Shown here: positions 52,884-64,000 of the stretch, piece after piece | Layout of the letters: each line of letters opens with the position of its first letter | How positions within the stretch are numbered: the stretch's first letter is position 1 | From: Rhabditophanes sp. KR3021 | Taxonomy: Eukaryota; Nematoda; Chromadorea; Rhabditida; Alloionematidae | Reading direction: 5' to 3' | NCBI GenBank assembly: GCA_963281155.1 | Contig: CAUJLY010000004.1 | Span: forward strand, 4,030,001-4,094,000 | DNA length: 64,000 bases | The notes under the pieces: generated by a model | What the model was told of the DNA's origin: nothing | Databases searched by the model: none | Seen by the model: only the letters and a program-made list of their open reading frames with translations | Position numbers and translations under genes: made by a program

Positions 52884-54093
52884 ATTGAAAATGATAGTCA
52901 AAATAGTATTGTTGGCATCATAATAAGAAATGTGAAACATGAAGAATGTTACTATTAAATTAGTTACCACCTAATATTATATTCATTGTACTTATTATAT
53001 CCACGTATTAATAATAAGGTTTATTATTAGTATTATGTTGTTGCCTTTGACACATTTTTAATACATCATTGTATGATAAAGTAATAATACTGTCCATGAT
53101 AAAATAATAATACTGTTAGGATAATGTGTAGGCATAATAGAATAATAAGAACACGGCAAACCATAAAACTGATTATGATCTAATCCACTCCTAACTATTT
53201 GATTGTTAGCGATATAAGTTCATTTGAAATATTTGGTATGAATATGCATGTAGTTAATAAAATATTGTAGAATATCTCCATATCCTTTCATAATTAATTA
53301 TTCTATCAAATATTACTTTAAGTATGTATTAAATATTAAGGTTGTGGATAATAGTTTTTTACATTTAAGATAAGACTAATAGCATATAAATTTTAAAAGT
53401 AATGGTCATTGTAGATTTGATCATTAATTATACAGACTAAATAAATATCTGCGAATTTAGTTATTGCGATTCCTTACTCTTCAAACTTTGCGAATGTTTA
53501 CTTATTTTATCTGCTCAACTGTTTGTGACTACTACTCATCATAGTATATCCACTTCTTTAAGCTACAATATATAAGTTCGGTTTCATTAGTCATATGCTT
53601 TTCTGAGAATCTTTTTGAAACACTCATCCATGTGAAATAAATTTTCCTATTTGTCATAGTTTACCTAATTTTGGTAATTTTAATTACTTTTATTCAATCG
53701 TACACATTTATTTATAACAAACCGTGCAATATTGTCCAGTTTGATGCAAAGTTGTTTAAATGTGAATATCAGGAAAGTACGCCCACATCAACTAAATCAA
53801 ATTTTTTTGTTAAGATCATGAGCACGGTTAAACATAATTTTTACTACCCCATACTATAACTTCTTTAACACAATTTATTTAGGTTTTTAATATTTGAAAT
53901 ACATTACATAGATATTTGGTTTTTAATTATGTCTTCATAGCCTTTTTATTACATGATTTTTTATTGTTTATTTTAATACCTGGTGTCTAATTTATTTATG
54001 TTAATAATAGTTTATATTTAAGATATTCTAAAAATATTAATAACATAAGAAAATCATAAATTGATCAAGATATGAAATCAAATTGAATTCAAA
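52884..54093. other. Intergenic, AT-rich
   Basis: 1.2 kb. Two imperfect copies of a 'tgataaa.taataatactgt' unit occur near 53078-53117. An open frame at 53671-53859 starts with TTG, has no ATG and is not claimed. Confidence 0.45.
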
Positions 54094-56185
54094 ATGCCAG
54101 CACACATTGCCTCTATTGCCATTTTATTCTTATTATTTAATCCTGTATTTGGAGATACATGCCTAAATAGCGGTAAATTAGTGGGTCTAATTTTTGGGAC
54201 ATCATTCGGTACGCTGATCATTTGCCTAGTTATTGGGACTGTACTATGGTTTGCAACATACAAATATAAGAAAAGTAAGTTGATTAATATGTATTTGTTT
54301 TATTTAAATTAATTATTTGTCATAGATGAAAAGGTAATGATATTAGAAAGAGCTCATGGAACTATCGAAACAGATAGCAATATAAGTAGCGAAATAGACG
54401 TTGATAAAATAGAAAAAGGAATTGGTACTGATTATGTCAGCATTAAAAGGCATCAATCATTTAAGGACAACGAGATGATAACTGACTTGAAGATGTCAGA
54501 TGTTAATGAAAATGTGAGCAGTGGAGTTTCTTCAGGAGATTCATTGTATCAGTCAATTAAAGAGATGGAATCTCTCAGTCCATTGGAAAGCAATAAAATA
54601 TCTGGGCTCGGATTTTCTATTTCACCTAACGACACTGAAGGAATCCGAGTGTTATCCGTAGATGACGACAGTGAAGCTACACACTCAGGCGCTATTTTTA
54701 GTGGAGATCGAATTAAACTTTTAACGATCTCATTTGAAAATATGCTTTACGATGATGCTATTAAATTACTCCATTATGCATCGCCATACTTGATTAAACT
54801 TGATTTAGAAAGAAATAGCCCAGTCACTGAAATTGAAGAAGAAGATAATAGTGCGAGCGAGAGTGTCAGTATAAGCATATTACTTCCGAAAGTTACTGTT
54901 CGAGTTGAAAAAGAAGTTAGCGAAAATGAATCACCTAACTCAACACCTGAATCATCGGAATCAACAGATATTTCAAATATAAAAATGGATGTTCCCGAAA
55001 ATGTTATTCATCAAACTTGTCTTATTTTTAATACCAAAAAACAGGAAGATATTGAAGTGACAGTTGAGATTGACAAACAAGAATACAAGGTTGAAAGAAG
55101 TGAATCAACAGATAGTGCCACAACTATATCATCACTTGAGTTTAATGATGCAGAAAATGGACTTAGTAGTATTACTTTTTCTGAAATAAAGCAAGTGGAA
55201 AGTTCAATGACACCGTCGGTAATTGAGATAATTAAGGAAAGTCCTGTAAAGTCAATGATTCCACAAAGAGCGCCCAGTATCAAATCACGCCCCCCATCTC
55301 CGTCAAAATTGCCTACACCGACGAAATCACCGCGCAGACTGACCGATACCAACATTAACATTTCGAGAACACCATCTTTAAAGGAACCGATTGTTCGCAA
55401 ACTTGACTTGGTTGCAAAACCACCAAGTTCAGTTGCATCAACAATACAACAATCTTTTTCATCCTCTTCATCATCCACATCATCCATTTTATCTCGGACA
55501 AATAATAGTAGTCCAGAATTAAAGCAAATATTGACAACTACAGTGCCTCCGACAATTATTGCTCCTCCACCAGAATTTGAATTAATGGTAGCTGAAACTT
55601 ATAAACGTAAAGATACACCTCCAAAAATAACCATAATTGAAAGAGAATTGCCACCATTGCCACATTCAATATCAAATACTCCATCAACATTTGCTGAAGA
55701 AAATGTATGTTTATTTATAATTTAGAATATGTACCTATTCAAACCCAACATTTTTATTTGCATATTTGTTATTAGAAACTTAGTTTGCATATTTCTATTA
55801 TTAGAAACTTAGTTTGCATATTTCTATTATTAGAAACTTAGTTTACCACTTTTATTATTATTATCCACACATATTTATTATAATATTCATATGTTTTCTT
55901 TAAATTAATGAGGATATGTTTGTTCAAAAATATTGTGCAGATGTTTATTTAAATATTTTTTAGAAAATAACTCCGGGCAAAATGTATTTGCAAATGCGAA
56001 GTAAGTTACGTGAAGTTTATTCCACACCAACAAGTCAAGAAAATTACGAAGGCTCCTCTAAAAATGATACTTCAGAAAGTATTATTAATGAAGAGCGTTG
56101 TCAAGAGTTGCTCGAAAGAAATCAAAGATACTTAGAAGATCAAAAGAAGCAATTGCAAGATCTTGGACTGAATTTAAATAAGTAA
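54094..56185 (+). CDS. Single-pass membrane protein with cytoplasmic PDZ domain and disordered tail
   Basis: Exons 54094-54274, 54326-55704 and 55964-56185 give about 593 residues. A signal peptide (residues 1-19) leaves a very short ectodomain (DTCLNSGK), then one TM helix (LVGLIFGTSFGTLIICLVIG) and a basic stop-transfer (KYKK). The cytoplasmic part has a PDZ domain at about residues 145-220: GLGFSISPNDTEGIRVLSVD carries the GLGF carboxylate loop, followed by GAIFSGDRIKLLTISFENML. A long acidic Ser/Thr/Pro-rich region holds SRPPSPSKLPTPTKSPRR, probably a phosphorylated proline-rich segment. A C-terminal coiled coil is ERCQELLERNQRYLEDQKKQ. A scaffold that tethers PDZ ligands at the membrane is a fair inference. 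No named orthologue is claimed. Confidence 0.75.
55758..55848 (+). repeat. 29-bp tandem repeat, about three copies, intronic
   Basis: The unit attagaaacttagtttgcat + atttctatt is repeated at 55771, 55800 and 55829 (the last truncated) with near identity, preceded by a partial unit. It lies in the 259-bp second intron of the PDZ protein gene. Confidence 0.85.
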
Positions 56186-57186
56186 ATACCTATAAAATGT
56201 ATAATTGTTTTTTTCTAAAATGACCAATATTATTGCCAGATCATCTAAAACTCATATTTATTTTCAAATCACAATTACTTTTCCCTAATAAATTTTTATT
56301 ATTTTATTTACATTCTTCCTAGCAATGTGTTTGTCTCTGGACGGCAAAATGTTATCACTACATATTTCATTCCATTGTTTTTAATTTGAACAAAAAGATA
56401 TCGAGATGATTAAATTGTTTAGTTGTATGTAATTATTATACAACATTTAATACATTCTAATAACAAAAATATATTAACTTAAAGTAAATAATGGTGATTA
56501 ACAAAATGCCTTTATTCATAAACTTAATCCCCACATTTTATGTACCGTGTGACCAATTAAAAAATGCGATAAATTTAAAATATTCGAATGATTTTATGGG
56601 ATTATTAATTTGAGGGCAAATATTATTATTTTTGAAATAGGATCTTTTAAAACATATCATTGTTAATTTTGCCATTATCAATAACTTACTTCACTTCTAA
56701 AAGATAATTTCGTTCCATTTGACGATGTATTTATTTAGAATACGTCATTTTGACAAATTATTTGCAAATAATTGCATTTCTTAGATGAAAATGTACTTTT
56801 TGTAAATTTACATTAATTCCATTTTCGAATGTCAAAAAATCATTAAAAACAAGCGTTTGTTTCCTTTACTTCACCTGTTATTTGTAATATCACGTACCAA
56901 AAGCACTTAAATCATTGCAAAATAGCTGCGTAGGAAGTTAGCATTATTAATATGTATCTATTAAGTGAGGATGTAATAAGGAAAATAAAGAAAAAGAGTC
57001 TTATTATTGCCAATGATGATAAATGACATGAGGTGGGATGATTAGATATTCAAGATGAATTCAATACAAGATAGCCTCATCTCCAGTACGAGAATTACTA
57101 AACTTACTAAATACAAATTATAATTGAATCAAAATAATTTCTTATTCTTAATTTTCAGCAACAATTCAAACAATTAAATAATAATT
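56186..57186. other. Intergenic, AT-rich
   Basis: 1.0 kb with no gene; several AATAAA-type signals after the PDZ gene. Confidence 0.5.
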
Positions 57187-59881
57187 ATGTCAAAAGGTTA
57201 GTTTAAATGTCACTTATTTTTGTCATATTTGCCAATTATAGCTAAAAAGGTTGTGGATAGTAGTAGTGAGGAAGAAGAATCTGATGATGAACCAGTTGTG
57301 GTGAAAAAAAGAGGTAGTGCTTTTAGAATCGTTGGACAGGCAGTTGAAAGCAATCAAAATAAACAATCAAATGTTGAAACTAATCCACAAAATTTAAAAG
57401 CTCAGCAGCTTGCTCAGATTAAAGCTTTGGGTCAGCAAATCCAACCTGCTATAAATATAGCGCAAGCCGCTGAACACGAGCAAGAAATGGCAAACAAACC
57501 TCAGCAGAGTGCTGAAATGGTGAAGGCAATTGAAATTGAACGTCAAAAACAAGAGCAAGTTAAAAAGGCACAAGAAGCAATGAAATTCCAACAAATGGAA
57601 ATCGCCAAAAAAGCTGCTGAAGCTAGACAAAAACAAGAGTCAGCTCAACAAGTAAATCAACAACAAAGTGCTACTTTGCAAGAGAAAGGCACAGTCGAAA
57701 TAAGCGAGAAACAAAATCAACAAGAACTTGTTAAAGAACGGCAATTAAAACTACAGGAAGAAGCTAAAAAACGTGCTATGGATGCTCAGCAAAAAGCAAA
57801 AGATGAGGCAATTAAAAAACAGCAAGCTCAGCAGCAACAACAGGAGGAAGCTAAGAAACGTGCTATTGAAGCTCAACAGAAAGCAAAAGATGAGGCAATT
57901 AAAATGCAGCAAGCTCAACAGAAAGCAAAAGATGAAGCAGTTAAAATGCAACAAGCTCAGCAGCAACAACAGGAGGAAGCAAAAAAGCGTGTTATTGATG
58001 CTCAGCAAAAAGCAAAAGATGAGGCACTTAAAAAACAACAGCAGGAGGAAGCTAAAAAACGTGCTATCGAAGCTCAACAGAAAGCTAGAGATGAAGCTAT
58101 TAAAAAGCAACAAGCACAACAACAAACCTTGGTTCAAGCCCAACAAGAAAAAGTGTTAGCTCAAGCTCAACAACAAAAACAGCAAGTGTTAGCTCAAGTT
58201 CAGCAGCAACAAACTTTAGCTCAAAAACAACAAAAAATTAAAGAAGAAGCAACAAAGGAACAACAACTCTTATCAAATACAGCTCCAGTTCAAAATAAAA
58301 TTACGGCTCCAGTTCAAAATAAAAGTACAATTGCTGCTGCTCCAAGTAAAAATACAATTGCTGCTGCTCCAAGTAAAAATACAATTGCTGCAGTTCAAAA
58401 GGCAGTTGCTGGACAGAATGAAAAAACATCTTCTACTCAAAAGCCAGTTCAAGTTCTACAATCAAATGCTACTGCATCTGCGAAGGTAAATTCATTAATT
58501 TAAAACTAACACCTTTATTTTTAATCATTACAATCAATTGGTCGAGGTTAAGAAAGATTAATTCCTAGCCCACATGTCATTTATTAATCCTATTTACCAA
58601 ATTTTGTTGTCTTAAACACATATAATTTCATCATTTGTGAAAACACATACATACAAATTACGTATAATATGCCATTTATTTTATACAAATTATTTATATT
58701 CTCACATTTATTTTTTAGCCAACATTGGCCGGCGTTAAGAATGTAGCAGGATCATCATCATCAGCTACGATCGCTCAAGCACAGCCAGGAAATTCACCAA
58801 AGCAAAAACAAACTCTCGGTAGTGTTGTTGGGCAAGCAGATAACAAAAATATAAATGCAAACCAACCTTCTAACACCAAAGCAACAAAAGTTGAGCCTAC
58901 TTCATTAACTAGTGGAAGCGATATTAAGAAAAATATAATAAAATCTGTGGCACCAGTCAAAAGTGTTAAAGTTGAAGAAACGATGGCACCTGCTCAATCT
59001 AATCCAGTAGATATAAATGGAAATCATCCAATAAAGGTACAGTTATTTCTACATATTACCACTAAATAACTAATTTTAGGAAGATGAGTCATGGAAGACA
59101 CAGTACAGAGTTAAGCCAGTCTATGAAATTCAGAAACCAGGGAAAATGGAAATTCCAGAATTGATGAATTCATCATTTGTAAAAGTATCTTTTTTGCATT
59201 AATTACTCATACTATAATGATCATAAATTATTTAGGCGACTGTGATTGCACCAATTGTCTCTGAATCAAGCAAAGTCAAATGGAATGAATTTCCTGAAGA
59301 ACCAGTAATTGAAATTGAACACGGCCAAAAAACAAAAATCCAAGATTGGGTTCCAGTTAATGATGAAGAAAAACCACTTCTTCGGGCTGCCTATAAGCCA
59401 TCCAAGATTGGTAGTGTACAATGGCCTCCTCAAAATGAAAACCAGCCTAAAGATCAACAAGATGTTCTTAAGATTAAGGCAAATGACGATACTGCTTGGA
59501 TTCAAAGTGTAAGTTAGCATAATCACGCTTAAACATATCCATACTATATTATTTTAGCAAGAACAACTCTCTGAAACTCCCATAGCATGGCAACAAAAAG
59601 TTGCGGGCGGGGAAATTAAATCTCGTGCCTGGCCTCCTCCTTCGTCCGAAGTTTTGAGAAATGGATATCAAGGTCCAAACCATATGCCTGTCATTCAATG
59701 GCCACCACCTGCTTTTGAGGAGCATCAACATGAAATAGTTGAAGTTATTACTACTCATTTGCCAGTCCATAAAAAAGAAACTCAATGGCCTCCAGAGCCA
59801 CCAAAAATGGTACCAGCTGGAACAGTTCAATGTAAGTGTACCGAAACATATATCAGTTCCTCAATAACGTCTATTTTAGGA
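57187..59881 (+). CDS. Low-complexity AKKRA/KDEA-repeat and QWPP-motif protein
   Basis: Seven exons (57187-57196, 57242-58485, 58719-59036, 59080-59178, 59236-59508, 59558-59831, 59880-59881) give 739 residues. After an acidic Ser stretch (SSSEEEESDDEP), residues about 165-315 hold some five copies of a Gln-rich helical repeat (EEAKKRAIEAQQKAKDEAIK type), which should form a long single helix or coiled coil. Two copies of IAAAPSKNT follow, then a Ser/Asn linker. The C-terminal third has Trp motifs: VKWNEFPEEPVIEIE, SVQWPPQNE, SRAWPPPSS, VIQWPPPAFEEH and ETQWPPEPP. A cytoskeletal or muscle-associated role is conceivable but unproven. The stop codon TGA is split by the last intron; retaining that intron adds 21 residues instead. 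Confidence 0.75.
57760..58130 (+). repeat. Coding tandem repeat of a 24-27-residue Gln/Lys/Ala-rich unit
   Basis: Roughly five imperfect copies of DNA encoding KKRAxxAQQKAKDEAIKxQQ are arrayed in exon 2 of the QWPP-motif gene. Copies differ in length through QAQQQQQ insertions. The array explains long open frames on the opposite strand and in the second frame. Confidence 0.85.
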
Positions 59882-60240
59882 GTCAATAATTGAGAGCGAA
59901 TCGTCTTATTTTAAAAGTAATAATAAAATAATCATAATATAAAATAAGTATACTTTCTAATTTCTTTCCCTCTTTTTTATCTAATAAACTCATGCTGCTT
60001 TTCTATCATTTCTTTTGTTTATAGTAACTTACCAATATCGTTTAGAGACTTTCTTTAAATAACCGCCAATCGACATTGCGATGGTACTTAACTTCTTTTA
60101 TATAAACCAAATTTTGTACGTCATACCAACAACATCCGATGCATCATCGAATTGAAGATGCAAATAAATGCTCGTATTAATTGTACTTAAATTATTCTCC
60201 AACTAGCTAATTTTCTTGTATTGCTCTTTCAGACCAAGTA
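59882..60240. other. Intergenic
   Basis: 0.36 kb, no gene; contains the presumed 3' UTR of the QWPP gene and upstream sequence of the next. Confidence 0.5.
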
Positions 60241-61379
60241 ATGTCTAATAAACGTGATTCCGATGATCCCGTTTCGTTTGTTTCAATAATGACACACCTT
60301 GGTAAAGCATCACCTAATTGCCAAAAAAGTGAATCTAAAAACGATGTTTCAAGATCTAGTAGAGCTAAGGTGTCAAACGCACTAGAAGCCTCTGATAAAG
60401 TCTTATCAACAGGCTTTAATGGCTCTAGACATGCTCGATCAGATAGTGCATTGTCAGCTAGAAAAAGTCGAGACAAAACAACTGTCGCTTTCGGACTGAC
60501 AACTAAAATCAAAGATACTGTTTTAGCGCGATCAAAAAGCAGAGAACCAGATGGTTATACGAGAAAAGGGTTTATTTCGCCATCAAGAAGGAACTTAAGA
60601 AGCGGTAGTTCGTCTAGACGAGTTTCTCCTAGAGTAAATAGATCTGATGGTGGTATGGAATCAAATATTAACACTGAATTGCGCCAAAATTCAAGCAAGG
60701 TAATGTTTATTTGTATTTAGCAGTATTTATTTATTCGTTAAAGATAAATCAAATAGGAGATCAATTGGTAAATATGGAGACAGCTTTATTGAATAGAATC
60801 AGCCATTTGGAAGATAAATTAAATTTGATTATGAAAATTGAAGACAATTCAAAAAACAATACCAAAGACAATTCGGAAAACAATAGAAAAGACGCATCTT
60901 TCTCCATTAATGAGAAGCAAATAAGTGACGATACATTCAAAAGGTTGTTTTTGGAAAAAATGAAGAATAGTTACGAATTGGAAGATTGGATTAAAAACGA
61001 GCTCAAAGTACATGATAAGGACAAACAAAGCGACATAGATGTCTTTGAATATGACAGTGTCGCTGTCAAAAAGAAAAATGACAAGCACGAGAAGGAAGAA
61101 CAAAATATGGACTCGAGTTACCACTTTTCAATTGCTTCAAGGAAATACTTGGATCATATTGAAACCGATGAAAACAGTTATACTGTTTTAAAGCCAACAA
61201 CTCGCAAAAAATCTCCTGAGTCCAAATTTTATCCCCAGGAAAAGAGAGTTAGAGGAAACAAGCAGTATAATGGCAAATATCAAGAAGAAAGTATATATTA
61301 CAATGATCCTTCTTATTCTACCAAAAATGGGAAAAATATCAACGTTGAGGGAAAGTTAAACCTAAGAAATTACCGCTAG
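60241..61379 (+). CDS. Ser/Arg-rich protein followed by coiled-coil and charged region (one or two genes)
   Basis: The first part (60241-60699) starts MSNKRDSDDPVSFVSIMTHL and is rich in Ser/Arg (SGSSSRRVSPRVNRSDGG). The second part (in frame from about 60757 to 61379) begins with a coiled coil (ALLNRISHLEDKLNLIMKIE), then a highly charged Lys/Glu/Asp/Asn region, ending NVEGKLNLRNYR. An AAG|GTAATG donor at 60699 and an AAATAG acceptor at 60756 exist, but joining them is out of phase by one, so either a mini-exon lies between or these are two genes, the second starting at ATG 60776. No domain family recognised. Confidence 0.5.
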
Positions 61380-62093
61380 TTTTCATTTTGTATAGATACA
61401 ATTCAAAATAAAACTTGCCTGAAAATATTTTATATTTTTTACACATATATTAACATTTTATATTTGACATTTAACATGGTTGCACATTTCTGTCAACAAG
61501 TGGTTTAAATAATCTTAAGTTTCTTTAAAAACTGGAAAAAGAATATTTTTGACATTGAAGTAAACATAAGTTTTTTAAATATACTTTATTTGAAACAAAC
61601 ATAATTTGCGTTTTTGTAAATTTTAATTGGGCTAAATCGTAGGATTGAAAATAATCGGGAAAGTTCCAAAAACAAACATACAAATGTGTACGTTTGATTG
61701 AATGAAATTAAATATTATTTTTATATAATGAATGCAAATATACTATTCATTTCGCATGATCAAATTCTTGATTTTTTTCGCATTGAAACAAGTTAATGGT
61801 TCACACTAACGACTTGATATTTGCAATAGTAGGCCAAATTGTAAAGCATAAAAATTCGGAAGAAAAACGATGCGGTAAAACAACATACCTCAATACTTTA
61901 ACAATGCGATGGACATTCAGCAAAAAAATAAATCTTGTTTGTTCTTTAAAATATACTAAAGAGACTTTTGTCTAGTTCTCCAGAAATGATTATGCAATAC
62001 CTGTTCAAGGCATGCCATTTCAATGGTATTTAAGAAAAATATTTCATCTGTAATCATTACATTTTAAATAAATTTATTTTTATTACGATCAAA
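61380..62093. other. Intergenic, AT-rich
   Basis: 0.7 kb, no gene or repeat of note. Confidence 0.5.
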
Positions 62094-62476
62094 ATGGCTT
62101 TCTTCTTAAGATCTATTATTGTGTAAGTAACAAGCCCTTATACACTTGTATTTACTTTCGTTTTTCTAATTATAGTTTGGCTTTAGCTGCTATCCTTAAC
62201 GGACAATATTACAATGGATGGAATTACGGAAGATATTACGCTACTGCTGGTGGATATGAATTGGCCCGCCCCGTTGCCTTACCTCCACCGATGATTCCTG
62301 CTCCAGTATACGCACCTGCTCCAATATATGCACCTGCTCCAATTGTACCTGCTCCAATGATGAGACCGCTTGTCGCTGCTGCTCCTGTCCCAGCGCTTTA
62401 TCCAGCATATTCACCTTTTGCCCGTGCCGCCGTTCTTTGGGGATCTAACAAGAAACCAATTGCTGCTAAGAACTAA
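62094..62476 (+). CDS. Small secreted protein with PAPVYAP repeats
   Basis: Exons 62094-62122 and 62176-62476 (53-bp intron) give 109 residues. A signal peptide (MAFFLRSIIVLALAAILNGQ) is followed by a Tyr/Gly-rich part (YYNGWNYGRYYATAGGYELA), then Pro/Ala/Tyr repeats of the type APVYAPAPIYAPAPI and a basic C-terminus (WGSNKKPIAAKN). Composition resembles cuticle or eggshell structural proteins of ecdysozoans; Tyr residues could be cross-linked. It is compositionally the most GC-rich gene of the window, as expected from Pro/Ala codons. No Cys in the mature part. Confidence 0.8.
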
Positions 62477-62658
62477 GTATTCTTTTAAACGTATTGTACA
62501 AAAGAACATATTTGTATAAACATTGTTTTGTTTTATTGAATGTAACACATTTAAATAAAGAACATCAGATTAATCAACATTTTATCATTAAAAAGTAAAG
62601 AAAATACAATTTGTGTTGAAATAATTAAATAGTAAAGTTGTAAGTCACGTTGGAGATT

Positions 62659-63230
62659 CTAAACTAAAGTCTTCATCACAATTTCTCTAGAAAATTTGTT
62701 GGCTTGAGCTTTTACACGCTTGTTATATTCTGTAAGATTTTGCTTGAAAATGCCGTATGCGTCTGCTTGCGCGGGGTCTTCATTATTAGGGTTAGCGAGA
62801 AGAGATTGGATTCCAAGGAGAATATCGACGACGCTAAGTCTGCAATTCCAGTCCTTTCTTTCATCCAACAAGCTCAAGCATACCGTTCCAGAAGGGTAAA
62901 TGTTTGGATGGAAAATGTTGGGTTCAAATTTGGCCTTTGGTGGTAATTCTGGATACTCTGGTTTGAATTCAAGAACAAGCTATAATAGAAGATGGTGATT
63001 AATTTAGTAGAATATGGTAATTAGTTTAATAGAGATTACGATGACAAACATACCTTGTATAATCCTCCTGACCAGGGAGTATTCTCAGTTCCTGGAATAG
63101 CACAATCCCAAGTAAACAAATTTAAGGTGCCATCTGCGCTTTTTCTGGGTACGGCAATGAATCCAAATGGATGACTCTTTCTCCAATTTTTGCGCTCCTG
63201 CAACAATCTAGTAGTAGCCAAATTAGACAT
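62659..63230 (-). CDS. ubc-9: SUMO-conjugating enzyme UBC9
   Basis: Exons 63230-63054 and 62979-62659 (74-bp intron) encode 165 residues, close to the usual 158-166. Typical UBC9 features: [60 protein letters not shown], the HPN motif in [19 protein letters not shown] with the catalytic Cys, and [20 protein letters not shown] (the conserved tail helix). It accepts SUMO from the E1 and transfers it to lysines in consensus sites. The start is an ordinary [10 protein letters not shown]. It is convergent with the secreted-protein gene. Confidence 0.98.
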
Positions 63231-64000
63231 GTTTCTTAATATTGAAAGCAAGCTAAGAAATGTAACTAGCAAATAGTTGAATGCGATTTAAAACTCGTAT
63301 ACTTCTTTCCAATCTGTAAAGTCGTTGTAAAACATTTATTGTCTTAAAAATTAAAGTACGATTTTTAAATGACTTTTCCTTGTCAATTTATCAAAGGAAG
63401 AATCAACACGTGGAATAGAAATGTTTAATTGCTGAGAACAAGTAACACCAATCAAGATGACAAAGTACAAATATTCAATTTGAACGAATAAATGCACATA
63501 TTTAATATTTTAAAAACTCTATGCTATGATGTAGTCAACTTTCAAACCATCGTCTTCCCAACAATACTCTCGAAGCAAACTCCTGCAAGCATGTTGGTCG
63601 AATGGATAATTAAAATAAGATGACATGTTACTTAGCTTTCACCCTCTTAATAAATGATGACATGTAATTGTGTTTTAACCTTGGATTTGACTCTCTTTAT
63701 AAACGATGATATATCAAATGTGTCTTCTTTCTGTGTTTCATTACTCCGTAGCTTGATCTCATTTGTAGTGTCTTTTATTGTTCCGAAAAAGACCAGGAAA
63801 CCCCCTTTTACTTAAACAATATGATTAATGAGTATTTACAAGGATTCATTTTTATATGTAACCATTTGAATCATTATAATAATCTTTATAGTGTGTTAGT
63901 ATTAATTATGTTTTACAATGTTGATTAAACAATCCCAAAGCTGCTTTGCTGTTATTTAAAAAATAACTATTGTTATAGACATGTCTACATCATCCAAACC
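63231..64000. other. Right-edge region, mostly non-coding
   Basis: Apart from the 35-codon ORF at 63626-63519 nothing coding is seen. No gene is recognised at the right boundary. Confidence 0.4.
63519..63626 (-). CDS. Tiny ORF of 35 residues
   Basis: From ATG 63626 the minus strand reads MSSYFNYPFDQHACRSLLRE then YCWEDDGLKVDYIIA and a stop. The residue composition (Cys, Trp, Arg, Asp) is not what random AT-rich sequence gives, so it could be a real micropeptide or the last exon of a longer gene. An in-frame stop lies just upstream of the ATG. Confidence 0.3.
   Translation of the reverse strand: MSSYFNYPFDQHACRSLLREYCWEDDGLKVDYIIA

Noticed and set aside
53671..53859. 62-codon open frame
   Set aside because: It starts with TTG, has no upstream ATG exon and lacks any motif.
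57751..58146. Long Leu/Phe/Ser-rich frames antisense to the QWPP gene and a Lys/Arg-rich frame on the same strand
   Set aside because: They are shadows of the Gln/Lys/Ala coding repeat and have no independent signals.

Overview
The window is a nuclear fragment of a strongly AT-rich animal genome, almost certainly a nematode or a close nematoid relative. The evidence is protein content and gene architecture. It carries a cuticle-type collagen, a MOLO-1 acetylcholine-receptor modulator, an N-myristoylation-type globin, family-A and chemoreceptor-like 7TM receptors and a BMP-like ligand. Genes are split by many tiny introns (mostly about 40-50 bp, GT-AG, twice GC-AG). Several start codons sit a few bases after a splice-acceptor-like AG, as expected for spliced-leader trans-splicing. 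I saw no convincing tRNA, rRNA, CRISPR array or bacterial feature.

Layout. 0-9.4 kb: start of a gene running off the left edge, a divergent proteasome RPN6 paralogue, PIG-X, a four-TM protein, a class A GPCR and a molo-1-like gene. 10.5-18 kb: NAA30, a peptide-GPCR-like receptor, a 7TM protein and an inhibitory-type serpin. 18.8-27.7 kb: GMPPB with one very large intron, then a C/EBP-like bZIP gene followed by four minute genes that resemble leucine zippers without a basic region. 28-35.3 kb: a gutted PEP-synthase-like gene, a globin and a collagen. 35.5-46.1 kb: DPH2 and NFU1 head to head, a nuclear-envelope-like membrane protein, class III alcohol dehydrogenase and a TGF-beta superfamily ligand. 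46.2-52.9 kb: a cytochrome b561, small genes and PEX6. 54-63.6 kb: a single-pass PDZ protein, a KDEA/QWPP repeat protein, a Ser/Arg-rich coiled-coil gene, a small secreted PAPVYAP-repeat protein and UBC9.

Two patterns are not explained by ordinary gene content. (1) Between 21.7 and 27.7 kb a bZIP gene is followed, same strand, by zipper-only microprotein candidates of 29-75 residues whose helices align with each other and, for one, with the bZIP's own zipper. A local family of dimerisation inhibitors is a reasonable hypothesis. (2) Most oversized introns (GMPPB, ADH5, two in DPH2, cytochrome b561, and the gap in the PEP-synthase-like gene) contain decayed protein-coding sequence, and in all six cases it lies antisense to the host gene. 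A seventh relic is intergenic at 48.2-48.8 kb. Some relics retain intron-like splice signals. I could not name the source of any of them.

Exon boundaries were placed by eye from GT/GC...AG signals, reading frame and family similarity. Total CDS length was checked to be a multiple of three for the multi-exon models given with full coordinates. Junctions that do not close (GPCR at 5.9-8.2 kb, cytochrome b561, the 60.2-61.4 kb gene) are marked.
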